NCBI GenBank assembly: GCA_030656215.1
Contig: JAUSOD010000029.1
Span: 1-64,000 of the forward strand
Length of the DNA: 64,000 nt
Direction: 5' to 3'
Origin: Azoarcus sp.
GTDB taxonomy: Bacteria > Pseudomonadota > Gammaproteobacteria > Burkholderiales > Rhodocyclaceae
Position numbers and translations under genes: made by a program. This document shows positions 52,511 through 61,821 of the stretch, one piece after another. The notes under the pieces were generated by a model that saw only the letters and a list, made by a program, of their open reading frames with translations, did no database searches and was not told where the DNA came from. How positions within the stretch are numbered: the stretch's first letter is position 1; each line of letters begins with the position of its first letter.

Positions 52511-53683
52511 TCAAGTCGCGACAGGCAGGATGCGCTTTACCAGCTCCATCCAGTAGGCGACACCGACGGGGATGATGTCGTCGTTGAAATCGTAATGCGG
52601 GTTGTGCAGGGTACATCCGCCTTCGCCCGGGCCGTTACCGATCCAGACATAGGCGCCGGGTTTGCGTTGCAGGAAGAAGGCAAAATCCTCGGCACCCATG
52701 CTCGGGCGCGCGCTGGTCTCAACCTGCCCGGCGCCAACCAGCGCCGCCGCGACTTCGGTGCACAGCAACGCTTCAGCCGCGGAGTTGATCGTCGGCGGAT
52801 AGCCGCGACGGTACTCGAACTCGATGCGCACGCCGAAGGCAGCGGCCATGCCGTCGCAAAGCTCGCGCAGACGCGCCTCGATCCGCTCCTGGATGCGCTC
52901 GGAGAAAGCGCGCACCGTTCCCGACAGCTCGGCCCGGTCCGGAATCACGTTATACGCCTCGCCTGCATGGAACTGGGTCACCGACACTACGGCGGCATCA
53001 ATCGGGTCCAGCGTGCGCGACACGATGGTCTGGATCGCCTGCACCAACGCCGCGCCCGTCGCCACCGCATCGGTTCCGAGATGCGGCATCGCTGCGTGTG
53101 CCCCTACCCCAAGGATACGGATGTCAAACCGATCGGCACTGGCCATCACCGGTCCGCTATGCACCGCGAAATGCCCGGCCGGCATGCCCGGCCAGTTGTG
53201 CATGCCGAAAACCGACTCCATCGGGAAGCGCTCGAACAAGCCGTCCTCGATCATCACCCGGCCACCGCCTTCGCCCTCTTCTGCGGGCTGGAAGATCACG
53301 TACACGATGCCGTCGAAGTCACGCCGTTCAGCGAGCAGTTCGGCAGCGCCGAGCAGCATGGTGGTGTGGCCGTCGTGACCGCAGGCGTGCATGCACCCGG
53401 CGCGGGTCGAACGGTGATCGAAGGTATTGCGCTCGGTGATCGGCAGCGCATCCATGTCGGCGCGCAGGCCGACTGCCCGCAGGCCCCGACCACCGCGGAT
53501 CGCACCCACCACCCCGGTGCCGCCGATACCGCGATGAACCTCGATACCGGCAGATTCGAGCCGGGCTGCCACCAGTTCGGCGGTTCGGTGCTCTTCGAAA
53601 GCCAGTTCGGGGTGAGCATGGATGTCGCGACGAAACGCCTTCAAACGGTAATGCACCGGGCGGACGATATCGATGACGCTCAT
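52511..53683 (-). CDS. M20-family amidohydrolase (hippurate hydrolase-like)
   Basis: A 390-residue zinc peptidase/amidohydrolase of the M20D group. Metal motifs are HACGHDGH (about residues 100-107), the catalytic Glu pair in QPAEEGEGG, and the C-terminal His in LHNPHYDFND. A dimerisation domain lies in the middle (about 190-300). Such enzymes release amino acids from N-acyl or benzoyl conjugates. ATG 53683 is chosen, with AAGGCG before it. It is divergent from the amidoligase operon and shares the upstream region that carries the NtrC-like palindrome, so it too may respond to nitrogen. Confidence 0.9.
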   Translation of the reverse strand: MSVIDIVRPVHYRLKAFRRDIHAHPELAFEEHRTAELVAARLESAGIEVHRGIGGTGVVGAIRGGRGLRAVGLRADMDALPITERNTFDHRSTRAGCMHACGHDGHTTMLLGAAELLAERRDFDGIVYVIFQPAEEGEGGGRVMIEDGLFERFPMESVFGMHNWPGMPAGHFAVHSGPVMASADRFDIRILGVGAHAAMPHLGTDAVATGAALVQAIQTIVSRTLDPIDAAVVSVTQFHAGEAYNVIPDRAELSGTVRAFSERIQERIEARLRELCDGMAAAFGVRIEFEYRRGYPPTINSAAEALLCTEVAAALVGAGQVETSARPSMGAEDFAFFLQRKPGAYVWIGNGPGEGGCTLHNPHYDFNDDIIPVGVAYWMELVKRILPVAT

Positions 53684-53798
53684 GGTTTCGCCTTGTCTTT
53701 TTTGTGTGTGCAGGGGAAGCTTCAGTGTATTACAGGATTTCTGACAATGCCCCGCCGCCTGCGATCCCGGAACACACGCAAGAGCGTGCAATAACAGT

Positions 53799-53834
53799 GC
53801 GCACCATTACGGGGCGCGCCCCGTAATGGTGCGC
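53799..53834. promoter_or_regulatory. 36-bp perfect palindrome made of two NtrC-like sites
   Basis: The left half GCGCACCATTACGGGGCG is followed directly by its exact reverse complement. Within it, GCACC-ATTAC-GGGGC (53801-53815) and its mirror GCCCC-GTAAT-GGTGC (53818-53832) each match the NtrC consensus GCACY-N5-GGTGC in nine of ten fixed positions. Their centres are 17 bases apart, and lie at about -90 and -73 relative to the start predicted from the sigma54 promoter. The palindrome could also extrude as a hairpin. Confidence 0.7.
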
Positions 53835-53872
53835 GAATTACCCGGAATGAGCCATCTTCCGGCGATTTGCCA

Positions 53873-53888
53873 TGGCGCGGGAATTGCT
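53873..53888 (+). promoter_or_regulatory. sigma54 (-24/-12) promoter of the amidoligase operon
   Basis: TGGCGCGGGAATTGCT matches the sigma54 consensus TGGCACG-N4-TTGCW with one mismatch. The invariant GG and GC are exactly ten bases apart. The predicted start is near 53898, followed by a GAGGAAG ribosome binding site (53913-53919) and the ATG at 53925. Confidence 0.8.
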
Positions 53889-53924
53889 CTTACTGTCTAA
53901 CCAAGCCTGATAGAGGAAGAATAC

Positions 53925-56900
53925 ATGTCGATCCATGTGGCGCTGTCTCACGTCACCACCTACCACTACGACCGGCCGATCAATCTTGGTCCGCAGGTCG
54001 TTCGTCTGCGTCCGGCGCCGCACAGCCGCACCCGGATCCTGTCCTACTCGCTGCGCGTGCTGCCTGAGCCGCACTTCGTCAACTGGCAGCAAGACCCGCA
54101 GTCCAATTATCTGGCACGCCTCGTCTTCCCGGAGAAGACCACAAAGCTGCGGATCGAGGTCGATCTGGTCGCCGAGATGGCGGTCATCAACCCGTTCGAC
54201 TTCTTTCTCGAGCCGTACGCCGAGACCATTCCGTTCAAGTACGATGCATCGCTGAGCCATGAACTGGCCCCCTACCTGCTCAAGCTGCCGCTGACGCCGA
54301 AGTTCAAGGCCTACCTGGACAGCATCGACCGCAGCGAGAAGCGCGCGGTCGACTTCCTGGTCATGCTCAACAGCGATCTTTACTCCCACCTCAAGTACGT
54401 GATCCGGATGGAGCCGGGCGTACAGACCCCGGAAGAGACGCTCGAGAGTGAATCCGGCTCATGTCGCGACTCTGCATGGCTGCTGGTGCAACTGATGCGC
54501 CATCTCGGACTGGCGGCGAGATTCGTATCCGGCTACCTGATCCAGCTCACCGCCGACGTGAAATCGCTCGACGGTCCGAGCGGCCCGGAGGAGGACTTCA
54601 CCGATCTTCACGCCTGGTGCGAAGTCTATCTGCCCGGAGCTGGCTGGATCGGTCTGGACCCGACTTCCGGACTGTTCGCCGGCGAAGGCCACATCCCGCT
54701 CGCCTGCTCGCCCGACCCGACCTCGGCGGCGCCGATCACCGGCGCCCTCGACGAGTGCGAGGTGAGCTTCGAGCACGAGATGAAGGTGAGCCGCATCTGG
54801 GAAGCGCCGCGCGTCACCAAGCCCTACACCGAGGAGCAATGGAGCGAGATCGAACAACTCGGCCATTCGATCGATGCGGAATTGGTCGAGCACGATGTCC
54901 GCCTGACCCAGGGCGGCGAGCCGACTTTCGTCTCGTTTGACGATCCGGATGGCGAAGAGTGGAACACCGCGGCCATGGGGCCGAACAAGAAACGGCTGTC
55001 CGCCGACCTCTACCACCGCTTGCGCGACAAGTACGGCCCCGAGGGCCTGGTGCATTTCGGACAGGGCAAATGGTACCCGGGCGAGCAGCTGCCGCGCTGG
55101 TCGCTGAACTGTTACTGGCGCAAGGATGGCCAGCCGATGTGGTCGCGCCGCGATCTGGTGGCCGACGATAGCAAGCCGGGCACGGCGGACGACATCGTTG
55201 CCGGTCGCTTCCTGCGTGGCGTGGCAGATCGCCTCGGCCTGAAGCCGGAGTTCGTATTCCCGGGCTATGAAGACGTGTTCTACTACATGTGGCGCGAGCG
55301 TCGCCTGCCGTCCAACGTAGACCCCTTCGATGCGCGTCTCGATGACCCAATGGAGCGCGAACGCCTGATGAAGGTGTTCACCCAGGGCCTGGGCAAGGTC
55401 AGCGGCTACGCGTTGCCGGTATCGCGCGACCCCGCCACTGGCGAGTGGCAGACCGGAAACTGGTTCCTGCGCAGCGAGCGCTGCTACCTGTTCCCGGGCG
55501 ACTCACCGATGGGCTACCGCCTGCCGCTCGACTCGCAGCCGTGGGCAAGCGCGGTCGATCGGCCGGTCATCCACCAGCCCGACCCCTTCGACCATTTCCC
55601 GCCGCTGCCCGCTCATGCTGCGCTGCGCCACCAGTACGGCCCGGCGTCGCGCCTCACCACCGCTGGGCAGGCCAGTTCGGCTGCTGCGGCCGCCACCGCC
55701 TCGCTCGGCATGGGTGGCAAGCGGTCAAGCACGGTCACCGGCGTCGCGTCGGGCAAGAGCACCAGCGTGCGTGGCCAGGCCGAGTCGGCAGAGCGCCGAC
55801 CGCAGAGCAAGGAATCCGCCAGCTGGATCAAGCGCACCGCCATGTGCGCCGAGGCCCGTAACGGCACCCTGTACATCTTCATGCCCCCGGTGGACCGGCT
55901 CGAGGACTATCTCGAGATCGTCGCGGCGGTCGAAGCCACGGCGGAGCTGATGAACCAGCCGGTGCTGCTGGAAGGCTACGAGCCTCCCGGCGACCCGCGC
56001 CTGAAGCACTTCCGCATCACCCCCGATCCGGGCGTGGTCGAGGTCAATGTCCATCCGGCAACGAGCTGGGACGAACTGGTTGACCAGACCACTCACCTTT
56101 ACGATGCAGCGCACCAGTGCCGCCTCACCAGCGAAAAGTTCATGGTCGACGGGCGCCACACCGGCACCGGCGGCGGCAACCACTTCGTGATGGGCGGCGC
56201 CACGCCGACCGACTCGCCCTTCCTGCGCCGACCGGATCTGCTGCGCAGCCTGATCAGCTTCTGGCACAACCATCCGAGCCTGTCCTATCTGTTCTCGGGC
56301 ATGTTCATGGGCCCGACCTCGCAGGCACCGCGGATCGATGAGGCACGTAACGACTCGGTGGCCGAAATCGAGCTTGCGTTCAAAGAGATGACGCGCATCA
56401 CCGAATCGAGTCCGGACGGATGCCCGCCGTGGATTGCCGACCGACTGCTGCGCAACCTGCTGATCGATGTGGGCGGCAACACCCACCGTGCCGAGTTCTG
56501 CATCGACAAGCTCTATTCGCCCGACGGCCCCACCGGCCGCCTCGGCCTGCTCGAGATGCGCGCCTTCGAGATGCCCCCGCATTCGCGCATGAGTTTGACT
56601 CAGCAGCTACTGCTGCGCGCCCTCGTCGCCCGTTTCTGGAAGGATCCCTATACGCCGCCCAAGCTGGTGCGCTGGGGCACCGAGCTGCACGACCGCTTCC
56701 TGCTGCCGCACTTCATCTGGCAGGATTTCTGCGACGTGATGGAGGATCTGCAGGCGGACGGGTATCCGATCAAGAGCGAATGGTTTGCCCCCCACCTCGA
56801 GTTCCGCTGCCCCAAGTACGGCGACTTCGCGGTCAAGGGCATGAAGCTGGAGCTGCGGGCCGCGCTCGAACCGTGGCATGTGATGGGCGAGGAAGGCTCT

Positions 56901-57347
56901 TCGGCCGGCACTGCCCGCTACGTGGACTCCTCCCTCGAGAGGGTGCAGGTCAAGCTCACTGGTGCTGCACCGGACCGCTACGTGGTGACCTGCAACGGCG
57001 TACCGGTTCCGATGCAGCCCACCGGCACGGTGGGCGAGTTCGTGGCCGGGGTGCGCTATCGTGCCTGGCAGCCGCCATCGGCGCTGCATCCGACCATCGG
57101 CATCGACAGTCCGCTGACTTTCGATCTGGTGGATACCTGGAATCAACGCAGTCTGGGCGGTTGCCAATATCACGTGGTGCACCCGGGTGGTCGCAGTTAC
57201 GATGACTTCCCGGTCAATGCCTTTGGCGCTGAAAGCAGACGTATGGCGCGATTTTTCCGCATGGGGCATACCCCCGGAAAGATGGCCATCGAGGAAGTCC
57301 GCACACATCCGGAGTTCCCTTTCACGCTAGACTTGCGCCACTTCTAA
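53925..57347 (+). CDS. transglutaminase / DUF2126 putative amidoligase (copy 2)
   Basis: A 1140-residue protein with the same plan as copy 1. The transglutaminase N-terminal domain comes first (LSHVTTYHYDRPI), then the core with Cys180 in SGSCRDS, His229 in TDLHAWCEVY and Asp245 in GLDPTSG. DUF2126 runs from about residue 325 (DVRLTQGGEPTFVSFDD) to the end, with KFMVDGRHTGTGGGNH, SLSYLFSGMFMGPTSQAPR and GNTHRAEFCIDKLYSPDGPTGRLGL strongly kept between the copies. The linker (about residues 575-630, Ala/Ser/Gly-rich) is the main variable part. DUF2126 is a putative amidoligase linked by genomic context to ATP-grasp and alpha-E proteins. This copy heads that operon, behind a sigma54 promoter. 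Product unknown. Confidence 0.9.
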   Translation: MSIHVALSHVTTYHYDRPINLGPQVVRLRPAPHSRTRILSYSLRVLPEPHFVNWQQDPQSNYLARLVFPEKTTKLRIEVDLVAEMAVINPFDFFLEPYAETIPFKYDASLSHELAPYLLKLPLTPKFKAYLDSIDRSEKRAVDFLVMLNSDLYSHLKYVIRMEPGVQTPEETLESESGSCRDSAWLLVQLMRHLGLAARFVSGYLIQLTADVKSLDGPSGPEEDFTDLHAWCEVYLPGAGWIGLDPTSGLFAGEGHIPLACSPDPTSAAPITGALDECEVSFEHEMKVSRIWEAPRVTKPYTEEQWSEIEQLGHSIDAELVEHDVRLTQGGEPTFVSFDDPDGEEWNTAAMGPNKKRLSADLYHRLRDKYGPEGLVHFGQGKWYPGEQLPRWSLNCYWRKDGQPMWSRRDLVADDSKPGTADDIVAGRFLRGVADRLGLKPEFVFPGYEDVFYYMWRERRLPSNVDPFDARLDDPMERERLMKVFTQGLGKVSGYALPVSRDPATGEWQTGNWFLRSERCYLFPGDSPMGYRLPLDSQPWASAVDRPVIHQPDPFDHFPPLPAHAALRHQYGPASRLTTAGQASSAAAAATASLGMGGKRSSTVTGVASGKSTSVRGQAESAERRPQSKESASWIKRTAMCAEARNGTLYIFMPPVDRLEDYLEIVAAVEATAELMNQPVLLEGYEPPGDPRLKHFRITPDPGVVEVNVHPATSWDELVDQTTHLYDAAHQCRLTSEKFMVDGRHTGTGGGNHFVMGGATPTDSPFLRRPDLLRSLISFWHNHPSLSYLFSGMFMGPTSQAPRIDEARNDSVAEIELAFKEMTRITESSPDGCPPWIADRLLRNLLIDVGGNTHRAEFCIDKLYSPDGPTGRLGLLEMRAFEMPPHSRMSLTQQLLLRALVARFWKDPYTPPKLVRWGTELHDRFLLPHFIWQDFCDVMEDLQADGYPIKSEWFAPHLEFRCPKYGDFAVKGMKLELRAALEPWHVMGEEGSSAGTARYVDSSLERVQVKLTGAAPDRYVVTCNGVPVPMQPTGTVGEFVAGVRYRAWQPPSALHPTIGIDSPLTFDLVDTWNQRSLGGCQYHVVHPGGRSYDDFPVNAFGAESRRMARFFRMGHTPGKMAIEEVRTHPEFPFTLDLRHF

Positions 57348-57351
57348 CCCA

Positions 57352-57382
57352 CACGCCGCACCCGAAACCCGGGTGCGGCGTG
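57352..57382 (+). repeat. strong intercistronic hairpin
   Basis: CACGCCGCACCCG (57352-57364) and CGGGTGCGGCGTG (57370-57382) form a perfect 13-bp stem with a five-base AAACC loop. It lies four bases after the amidoligase stop and 13 bases before the ATG of the ATP-grasp gene. There is no T-run, so it is not a standard terminator. It could set relative expression by protecting the upstream mRNA or limiting access to the next start. Confidence 0.8.
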
Positions 57383-57395
57383 ATTCCCAGACAAA

Positions 57396-59876
57396 ATGCC
57401 CGCAGGCCTCATTCAAAACTATCCGTTCAGCGCCAACCGCTACGACGAGATGCTTTCCGCCCGCGGTGAGCCCCGATCACACTGGCAGGCATTTGCCGAT
57501 CGCATCGAGAACTTTCCCGAAGAGGCGATGACCCAGCGCGCCGACTTCGTGCGCAGTGCGATTGAAGCCGATGGTGTCAGCTACAACGTCTATGCCGACC
57601 CCAAGGGCACCAAACGCCCGTGGGGGCTCGACATGCTCCCACTGATCATCAGCACCAGCGAGTGGGAGAGCCTGTCGGCAGCAATCGCGCAGCGCGCGCG
57701 CCTGATGAACGCCATCCTTGCCGATCTGTACGGGCCGCAGACGCTGCTTTCCGAGGGCTACCTGCCGCCGGCACTGGTGTTCGGCCAGCACGGATACAAG
57801 TGGCCGGCGCGCGGCGTTCAACCACCGGGCAATGTGTGGCTGTTCAGTTATGCGGCGGATATCGCACGTGCGCCGGATGGAAAGTGGTGGGTAATCGCCG
57901 ACCGCACCCAGGGCCCCTCGGGCGCGGGCTATGCGCTGCAGAACCGGATCATCGTGTCGCGTGCCTTCCCGGATGCCTTCCGCGAACTGCACGTCAATCC
58001 GCTTGCCAGCCATTTCCGCTCGATGCAGGACAGCCTCGCCCGCCTCGCCCCTGCGGATGGCGATGTACCGCTTACCGTGCTGCTGACGCCCGGTCCGTTC
58101 AACGAAACCTACTTCGAGCACGCTTTCCTCGCCCGCTACCTCGGCTTTCCGCTGGTCGAGGGCAAGGATCTCACGGTGCGCGACAACACCGTGTTCCTCA
58201 AGACACTGCGTGGCCTGCGTCGGGTGCATGCGATCAAGCGCCGGCTCGATGACGACTTCTGCGATCCGCTGGAACTGCGCTCGGATTCGGCCCTGGGCGT
58301 GCCCGGTCTGCTCGGTGCGATCCGCGCCGGCCGGGTGCTGATGGCCAATGCGATCGGGAGCGGCGTGCTTGAATCGGGCGCAATGTTCGGATTTCTGCCC
58401 GCGATCTGCGAACATTTGCTCGGCGAGCCGATGGCCATGCCTTCGGTGGCGAGCTGGTGGTGCGGCGAACCGCCCGCGCTGAAATACGTCCTGGCGCATC
58501 TCGACGAACTGGTCATCAAGCCCGCCTTCCCCAGCATGCGCATGGAGACCGTATTCGGTCACGAGCTCAAGGGCGATTCGCGGCGGCGCATGATTGAGCG
58601 CATTCTTGCCCGGCCCCATGCCTATGTCGCCCAGGAATGGGTGCGCCTGTCACAGGCACCGGTGTGGAACCGGCGTCTGCTGCCGCGCTCGGTCGGCATC
58701 CGCGTGTTCGCCTGTTCCACCGGCGAAGACTACACGGTGATGCCGGGGGCGCTCGGCCGGGTGGCACCTCGGGCCGGCATGGAGGTGATCTCCATGCAGC
58801 GCGGCGGTTTGTCCAAGGACACCTGGATCCGTGCCGCGGCACCCGTGGTGCGTACCAGCCTGCTCAAGCGCCGGCTTGGCGTCATCGATCTGGTCTGCGG
58901 CGGATCCGATATTCCGTCCCGCGTCGGCGAAAATCTGTTCTGGATGGGTCGCTATGCCGAACGGGTCGAAGCCAGTGCCCGTTTGTTGCGGGCCGCGTTG
59001 ACGCGTGCAGCCAGCGCCGATCCCGACACCGAACAAAGCCTGTCCGGGCTACTCGAAGCAGCCCGCCGGCTCGGGGTGCTAGCCGGTCCGGATGCTGAAG
59101 ACCGACCCGCCGACCTTGAGGCGGAACTGCTCGCGGCCCTGCTCGACAGCAAGCGCCCCGGCTCCGTCGCGTCGAATCTGCAGGCGCTCAGCTTCTCGGC
59201 CAGCCAGGTACGGGAGCGTCTATCCACCGATAACTGGCATGCCTTGAACCGGCTTGAGCAACTGTTCGCGGAGCCGGTATCGAGCACCGATCAGGCGCTG
59301 TCCGCGATCGACCGGGTGATGCAGTCGTGCATCTCGCTGGCCGGTTTTGCGATGGACGACATGACCCGCGACGAGGGTTGGCGCTTTCTCATCCTTGGTC
59401 GGCGTATCGAACGCCTCGAAGGACTTTCCGGCCTGATCTCGGTGCCGCTCGCGGCCAAACCTGCGGCACGTGAACGGATGTTCGAATGGCTGCTGGAAGC
59501 GACCAACTCGATCGTCACCTATCGTGCGCGCTATCGGCGCATGCCCGAACTGCTGCCGGTACTGCACCTGATCATCTTCGACCGCACCAATCCGCACTCG
59601 GTGGGTTTTCAGGTCGACGTGCTGCAGAAGTACCTCACTCGCAGTTCGCGCGAACTCGGCCATCCGTATCCGTCTTTGATGATCGACCCGCTCGCGCGTC
59701 GGCTGGAGGACTTCGACCTGACCCGCTTCGAGGCCGATGATTGCGAGCTGGCACTGGGCACGCTGCGGACCCTGCTCATTGAGTCGCTGGGCGTGGCGCT
59801 GAACCTGTCGGACGAAGTCCATCGCCGCCATTTCACCCACACCTTGCACCCGATGCAGTTGCGGAGAGTGGCATGA
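57396..59876 (+). CDS. circularly permuted ATP-grasp / alpha-E fusion protein
   Basis: An 826-residue fusion. Residues 1 to about 485 are the circularly permuted ATP-grasp module (DUF404/DUF407 type: YNVYADPKGTKRPWGLDMLP; WWVIADRTQGPSGAGYALQNR; LVIKPAFPSMRMETVFG; PHAYVAQEWVRLSQAP). From about residue 500 an alpha-E (DUF403) helical domain begins with IPSRVGENLFWMGRYAERVEA. The two parts are separate genes in many genomes. ATP-grasp enzymes join a carboxylate to an amine through an acyl phosphate, so this is probably a second peptide ligase acting with the amidoligase. The ribosome binding site is weak and follows a hairpin. Its end overlaps the transglutaminase gene (ATGA). Confidence 0.9.
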   Translation: MPAGLIQNYPFSANRYDEMLSARGEPRSHWQAFADRIENFPEEAMTQRADFVRSAIEADGVSYNVYADPKGTKRPWGLDMLPLIISTSEWESLSAAIAQRARLMNAILADLYGPQTLLSEGYLPPALVFGQHGYKWPARGVQPPGNVWLFSYAADIARAPDGKWWVIADRTQGPSGAGYALQNRIIVSRAFPDAFRELHVNPLASHFRSMQDSLARLAPADGDVPLTVLLTPGPFNETYFEHAFLARYLGFPLVEGKDLTVRDNTVFLKTLRGLRRVHAIKRRLDDDFCDPLELRSDSALGVPGLLGAIRAGRVLMANAIGSGVLESGAMFGFLPAICEHLLGEPMAMPSVASWWCGEPPALKYVLAHLDELVIKPAFPSMRMETVFGHELKGDSRRRMIERILARPHAYVAQEWVRLSQAPVWNRRLLPRSVGIRVFACSTGEDYTVMPGALGRVAPRAGMEVISMQRGGLSKDTWIRAAAPVVRTSLLKRRLGVIDLVCGGSDIPSRVGENLFWMGRYAERVEASARLLRAALTRAASADPDTEQSLSGLLEAARRLGVLAGPDAEDRPADLEAELLAALLDSKRPGSVASNLQALSFSASQVRERLSTDNWHALNRLEQLFAEPVSSTDQALSAIDRVMQSCISLAGFAMDDMTRDEGWRFLILGRRIERLEGLSGLISVPLAAKPAARERMFEWLLEATNSIVTYRARYRRMPELLPVLHLIIFDRTNPHSVGFQVDVLQKYLTRSSRELGHPYPSLMIDPLARRLEDFDLTRFEADDCELALGTLRTLLIESLGVALNLSDEVHRRHFTHTLHPMQLRRVA

Positions 59877-60832
59877 CCCCGATCCGCTACCATATTCGCC
59901 ACGACACCCTGTACCGCTACGACTCGCCCGTTGGCGAATCGCGCCAGATGCTACGTCTGACCCCGCGCGAACTGCCCGGACAACACTGTGTTTCGCACCG
60001 CATCGAGGTCAGACCGGAACCATTGCGCGCCGAGGACTTCACCGACGGCTTTGGCAACCTGGTGCGCTCGATGCATTTCGAGCGTGATCACGACACCCTC
60101 TTCGTCCGCTCCGAGAGCTGGATCGAGCTCAATCCGAAGCCCTTGCCGGCCTTGTCCGAATCCCCTGCGTGGAACACGGTGCGTGACCAGCTGGCCTATC
60201 GCGCCGGGCGCACGCTGAGCGCGGCGGAGCTCGAAGCCGTCGGCTTCCAGTTCGAATCGGCGCATGTGAGAGTCAAGCACGACTTTGCCGACTATGCCGC
60301 AGCTGATTTCGCGCCTGGCGTCCCCTTGCTGCTCGCGGTCGAGCGTCTGATGCAGCGCATCTTTCGCGACTTCACCTTCGACCCGGAAGCCACCGACATT
60401 TCCACGCCGGTGACCAAAGTCCTCGAGACCCGTCGCGGCGTATGCCAGGACTTCGCCCACCTGATGCTGTCCTGTCTGCGCTCGATGGGGCTTGCCGCAC
60501 GCTATGTCAGCGGCTACATCCTTACCCGCCCGCCACCGGGCAAGCCGCGTCTGATCGGCGCCGATGCCACGCACGCCTGGGTTTCAGTCTATTGTCCGGG
60601 GCTGGGATGGATCGACTTTGACCCGACCAATGCGGTCATGCCCGCGCTCGAGCACGTCACCATCGGCTGGGGACGCGACTTCAACGACGTCTCGCCGCTG
60701 CGTGGCGTCATTCTCGGCGGCGGTGGACACGAGCCCGAGATCGCGGTCACCATGGTGCCGGAAGAAGAGTTCGAAACCCTGTACACCGACGCTGACGACC
60801 CGGTGGCGAACCTCCTTCAGGTCCTGGACTGA
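59873..60832 (+). CDS. transglutaminase-like cysteine protease family protein
   Basis: A 319-residue transglutaminase-fold enzyme: N-terminal domain (RHDTLYRYDSPVGESRQMLRLTPRE) and the catalytic core with Cys191 in RRGVCQDFAHL, His234 in DATHAWVSVY and Asp250 in WIDFDPTN. In this family the triad usually cleaves peptide bonds or transfers acyl groups. It overlaps the ATP-grasp gene by four bases, so the three-gene set is translated together. It could trim or remove what the two ligases make. Confidence 0.92.
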   Translation: MTPIRYHIRHDTLYRYDSPVGESRQMLRLTPRELPGQHCVSHRIEVRPEPLRAEDFTDGFGNLVRSMHFERDHDTLFVRSESWIELNPKPLPALSESPAWNTVRDQLAYRAGRTLSAAELEAVGFQFESAHVRVKHDFADYAAADFAPGVPLLLAVERLMQRIFRDFTFDPEATDISTPVTKVLETRRGVCQDFAHLMLSCLRSMGLAARYVSGYILTRPPPGKPRLIGADATHAWVSVYCPGLGWIDFDPTNAVMPALEHVTIGWGRDFNDVSPLRGVILGGGGHEPEIAVTMVPEEEFETLYTDADDPVANLLQVLD

Positions 60833-60900
60833 AGATACTTGTCGAAGTCTCGCATGCTGAAAGCACAGTGCGGCGACACCCGAAAAGCCAGACAACGCCA

Positions 60901-61821
60901 GTGAAGCTCTTCTACGCCGACCATTTCGTGTTGCCACTGCCCGAGGGGCATCGCTTCCCGATGGTCAAGTACGCCCGTCTGCGCGAACGTCTGCTCGCCT
61001 CGGGCATCTTCCGCGCCGATGACTTCCGCGTACCGGATGCCGCGCCCGACGAAGCGCTGCTGCGTGCCCACGATGCCGATTACGTCAGCCGGGTGTGCGA
61101 CGGCACACTCGATAGCGCGGAGATCCGGCGTATCGGCTTTCCCTGGTCGGCGCAGATGGTCGAGCGCTCGCGCCGGTCTGCCGGTGCCACCCTTGCGGCC
61201 TGCCGCAGCGCGCAGGAGGATGGCTGCGCGGTGAACCTGGCCGGTGGCACCCATCACGCCCATCGCAACTTCGGCTCCGGTTTTTGCGTGTTCAATGATG
61301 CGGCCATCGCAGCGCTGGCAATGCGTGCAGAAGGCCGTGCCGAAAGGGTCGCCATCGTCGACTGCGATGTCCACCAGGGCGATGGCACCGCCGCTATTCT
61401 TGCCGATGAACCCGACATTTTTACCTGCAGCGTGCACGGCGCGAGAAATTTCCCCTTTCACAAACAGCTCAGCGACCTCGATATCGAGCTTGCCGACGCC
61501 ACCGGAGATCAAGCCTACCTCGCTGCGCTGGACGGCGCTCTGAACAGGGTGTTCGACGACTTCGTCCCCGATCTGGTGATCTATCTGGCCGGTGCCGACC
61601 CTTACGTCGATGACCGCCTCGGGCGTCTTGCGCTCAGCATCGAGGGCCTCGGGGAACGCGACGCGAAGGTACTTGCACACTGTCGCGAGCGGAATATCCC
61701 GGTGGCAATCGCAATGGCGGGCGGCTACGCCAGGCAGATCGACGATACCGTCACCATCCACCTGTCCACGGTGCTGACGGCTGCCCGTTTGTTTTCCGGT
61801 GGGCGTGTCGATCATGTCTGA
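60901..61821 (+). CDS. histone-deacetylase-family (AcuC-like) deacetylase
   Basis: A 306-residue zinc deacetylase started at GTG 60901 (VKLFYADHFVLPLPEGHRFPMVKY). The active-site His pair is in GGTHHAHRNFGSGFCVFND and the zinc ligands in DCDVHQGDGTA (Asp and His), with a third Asp in LAGADPYVDDRLG. Bacterial members remove acyl groups from polyamines, acetoin-pathway proteins or unknown substrates. It begins 68 bases after the transglutaminase and overlaps the DUF429 gene by eight bases; it may belong to the same operon. Confidence 0.88.
   Translation: MKLFYADHFVLPLPEGHRFPMVKYARLRERLLASGIFRADDFRVPDAAPDEALLRAHDADYVSRVCDGTLDSAEIRRIGFPWSAQMVERSRRSAGATLAACRSAQEDGCAVNLAGGTHHAHRNFGSGFCVFNDAAIAALAMRAEGRAERVAIVDCDVHQGDGTAAILADEPDIFTCSVHGARNFPFHKQLSDLDIELADATGDQAYLAALDGALNRVFDDFVPDLVIYLAGADPYVDDRLGRLALSIEGLGERDAKVLAHCRERNIPVAIAMAGGYARQIDDTVTIHLSTVLTAARLFSGGRVDHV

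Noticed and set aside
53799-53834. The 36-bp palindrome as a transposon end or attachment site
   Set aside because: No transposase, integrase, second copy or direct repeat is nearby, and the NtrC-like content plus sigma54 promoter explain it better.
57352-57382. The intercistronic hairpin as a rho-independent terminator
   Set aside because: No T-run follows on either strand and the next gene continues the same functional operon.
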